A DNA stretch of 6,977 nt from Pedosphaera sp. (lineage in GTDB: Bacteria > Verrucomicrobiota > Verrucomicrobiia > Limisphaerales > UBA9464): contig SIAZ01000188.1 of the NCBI GenBank assembly GCA_009695405.1, forward strand, positions 1 through 6,977, in the 5' to 3' direction. The notes under the pieces were generated by a model that was not told the DNA's origin, did not search any database, and was given only the letters and a program-made list of their open reading frames with translations. The position numbers and the translations under genes were made by a program. The number at the start of each line of letters is the position of its first letter. Positions within the stretch are counted from its first letter, which is position 1. Below are positions 6,275-6,977 of the stretch, in pieces.

Positions 6275-6284
6275 AGGAAGAGGG
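6275..6284 (+). promoter_or_regulatory. Shine-Dalgarno sequence that fixes the DUF1080 gene start
   Basis: AGGAAGAGGG ends one base before the ATG at 6286, and its AGGAAG part is five bases away, a normal spacing. It supports this ATG, which also gives a lipoprotein signal peptide. The four - strand genes of the window have no comparable sequence. Confidence 0.5.
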
Positions 6285-6285
6285 C

Positions 6286-6858
6286 ATGCCTTTTCTTCGA
6301 TCTGGATTATTCACGTTTGTGGTCTTGATTTTCACTGGGTGTGTTGACCGCAGTTCGAACGGGATTACGCCTGCGAGCCGACTTCTGTTTAATGGTCGCA
6401 ATCTAGTGGGTTGGGAGGTGATGCATGGGGGAAGTTGGTCTGTTGAAAAAGGAGAATTAGTCGCCAGAAATGGGGTTGCTTGGAGCACTAATCCAGAGAT
6501 TTCAGGATCGTGGCTGCGGACCGATCGGCCTCAGGGTGATTTTATTTTAGAGCTCGAGTATTTGGTGAACGTGAAGGGAAACAGCGGTGTGTTTATTCGC
6601 TCAGGGTTAGAGCGCAACCCAGCCTTCACTGGTCACGAAATACAAATCCTGGATGACGCTGCTTTGAGTAAGCCTGAGAAATGGAGTTCTGGTGCGCTTT
6701 ACGACGTGGTTGCTGCTAATCAGGTCGCTTCCAAGCCCGCTGGGGAATGGAATACTCTCCGAATTGAAGCCAGAGGCTCTCGGGTTCAAATTCAATCAAA
6801 CGGAATTCGGATCGTCGATTATCCCTCAGCCCCAGGGCGTTTGGCTGGCGGCTCATAG
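6286..6858 (+). CDS. DUF1080 (3-keto-disaccharide hydrolase-like) lipoprotein, ended early by an in-frame TAG
   Basis: A 190-codon frame with a lipoprotein-type signal: MPFLRSG, a hydrophobic core, then FTGC with Cys19 as the likely lipidated residue. The mature part matches the DUF1080 concanavalin-like fold: LFNGRNLVGWEV (34-45), WSVEKGELVA (51-60), FILELEYLV (86-94), GNSGVFIRSG (98-107), GHEIQILDD (116-124), SGALYDVVA (135-143) and PAGEWNTLRIEARG (151-164), then SNGIRIVDY (171-179). Family members are annotated as 3-keto-disaccharide hydrolases or glycan-binding proteins; activity here is unproven. Family proteins normally continue with a strand like G-x-IGLQ-x-H and a final V-x-FRNI strand. 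Here a TAG at 6856-6858 stops translation before both. The same frame then runs open to the window end and includes AMVEFKEVRQ, which resembles the final strand. The gene is therefore probably broken, mis-sequenced, or (least likely) read through. It is divergent from the beta-propeller gene. Confidence 0.8.
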   Translation: MPFLRSGLFTFVVLIFTGCVDRSSNGITPASRLLFNGRNLVGWEVMHGGSWSVEKGELVARNGVAWSTNPEISGSWLRTDRPQGDFILELEYLVNVKGNSGVFIRSGLERNPAFTGHEIQILDDAALSKPEKWSSGALYDVVAANQVASKPAGEWNTLRIEARGSRVQIQSNGIRIVDYPSAPGRLAGGS

Positions 6859-6977
6859 GACAGGGCGGGAGTCTATGATCAGTCGGAGGGCGAGGCTTGG
6901 TTGGCGATGGTAGAGTTCAAAGAAGTGCGCCAAGGGTTGGCCTTGCTCGAAGGGGATCAGGGCCAAGAGGACGTTGC
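6859..6977 (+). pseudogene. In-frame continuation of the DUF1080 gene beyond the TAG (runs off window)
   Basis: After the TAG the frame of the 6286 gene has 39 more codons with no stop. It reads through DRAGVYDQSEGEAW and AMVEFKEVRQGLALLEG to the edge. VEFKEVR fits the last DUF1080 strand (V-x-FRN/K-x-I/V-R), so this looks like the severed C-terminus rather than a new gene. The +1 frame over about 6836-6855 reads GVWLAAH, which resembles the missing IGLQ-H strand, so a pair of compensating indels is an alternative to a simple nonsense change. The ATG at 6907 could in principle start something new, but no ribosome-binding site precedes it. Confidence 0.45.

Larger units (their letters stand above)
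5873..6285. other. Divergent intergenic region (413 bp), no gene seen
   Basis: The region separates the - strand beta-propeller gene from the + strand DUF1080 gene and should hold both promoters. I find no sigma-70-like -35/-10 pair with proper spacing on either strand; TTGACT at 5919-5924 has no matching -10. Short ORFs present on the - strand have compositions unlike proteins and no start signals. Minor structures are CACT-TCG-AGTG followed on the - strand by a T-run (roughly 6063-6083, only four pairs), GGAACAC (6120-6126) opposite GTGTTTCC (6137-6144) with one bulge, and GGCGA/TCGCC (6232-6236, 6251-6255). No tRNA, riboswitch or repeat array is recognised. Confidence 0.5.

Noticed and set aside
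6856..6858. Amber codon as a pyrrolysine or other recoding site
   Set aside because: One TAG in one gene, no pyrrolysine genes or recoding element visible, the upstream partial gene also ends in TAG, and DUF1080 is not a known recoded family; mutation or sequence error is simpler.
6692..6913. A 73-codon + strand ORF overlapping the DUF1080 gene end
   Set aside because: It is mostly an out-of-frame shadow; only its short GVWLAAH stretch is of interest, as a possible sign of compensating indels.

Overview
The window looks like chromosomal DNA of a PVC-group bacterium, most likely Verrucomicrobiota (Limisphaerales/Pedosphaera-like), probably from an environmental genome. This is inferred from the gene families. 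A pseudopilin-like protein carries both the prepilin N-terminus and the H-X9-DG processing-associated motif. There is a secreted PQQ-type beta-propeller with the DWPEFRGP start, a DUF1080 (3-keto-disaccharide hydrolase-like) lipoprotein, and a single-CXXCH secreted protein of a type I recall from Planctomycetes and Verrucomicrobia. I see no plasmid, phage, transposon, tRNA, rRNA or CRISPR signature.

Layout from left to right: the last 60 codons of an unrecognised + strand gene (1-183) run straight into a stem-loop (185-211). A + strand gene for a secreted c-heme protein follows (269-1510). It converges on a block of four - strand genes, which in transcription order are a PQQ-like beta-propeller (5872-4592), a pseudopilin-like H-X9-DG protein (4550-3693), a WecB/TagA/CpsF-family glycosyltransferase (3569-2772) and a phosphoenolpyruvate-hydrolase-like TIM-barrel protein (2612-1710). 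The gaps are 41, 123 and 159 nt, so co-transcription is possible, most plausibly for the first pair, but the four products share no obvious pathway. A 413-nt divergent intergenic region (5873-6285) separates this block from a + strand DUF1080 lipoprotein gene starting at 6286.

How the genes might work together: the beta-propeller, the c-heme protein and the DUF1080 protein are predicted to be exported, and in these phyla such families belong to a large set of envelope proteins, many of unknown role. The glycosyltransferase would act at the cytoplasmic membrane in making a surface polysaccharide. The TIM-barrel protein is cytoplasmic. No dedicated multi-gene system is evident.

The most unusual point is at the right edge. 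The DUF1080 gene is cut by an in-frame TAG at 6856-6858 before its family fold is complete, yet the same frame stays open and protein-like to the window end. I did not find a convincing undescribed system. The remaining findings are smaller: a conserved but functionally unknown c-heme family, inverted repeats, and a contrast in ribosome-binding sites between the two strands.
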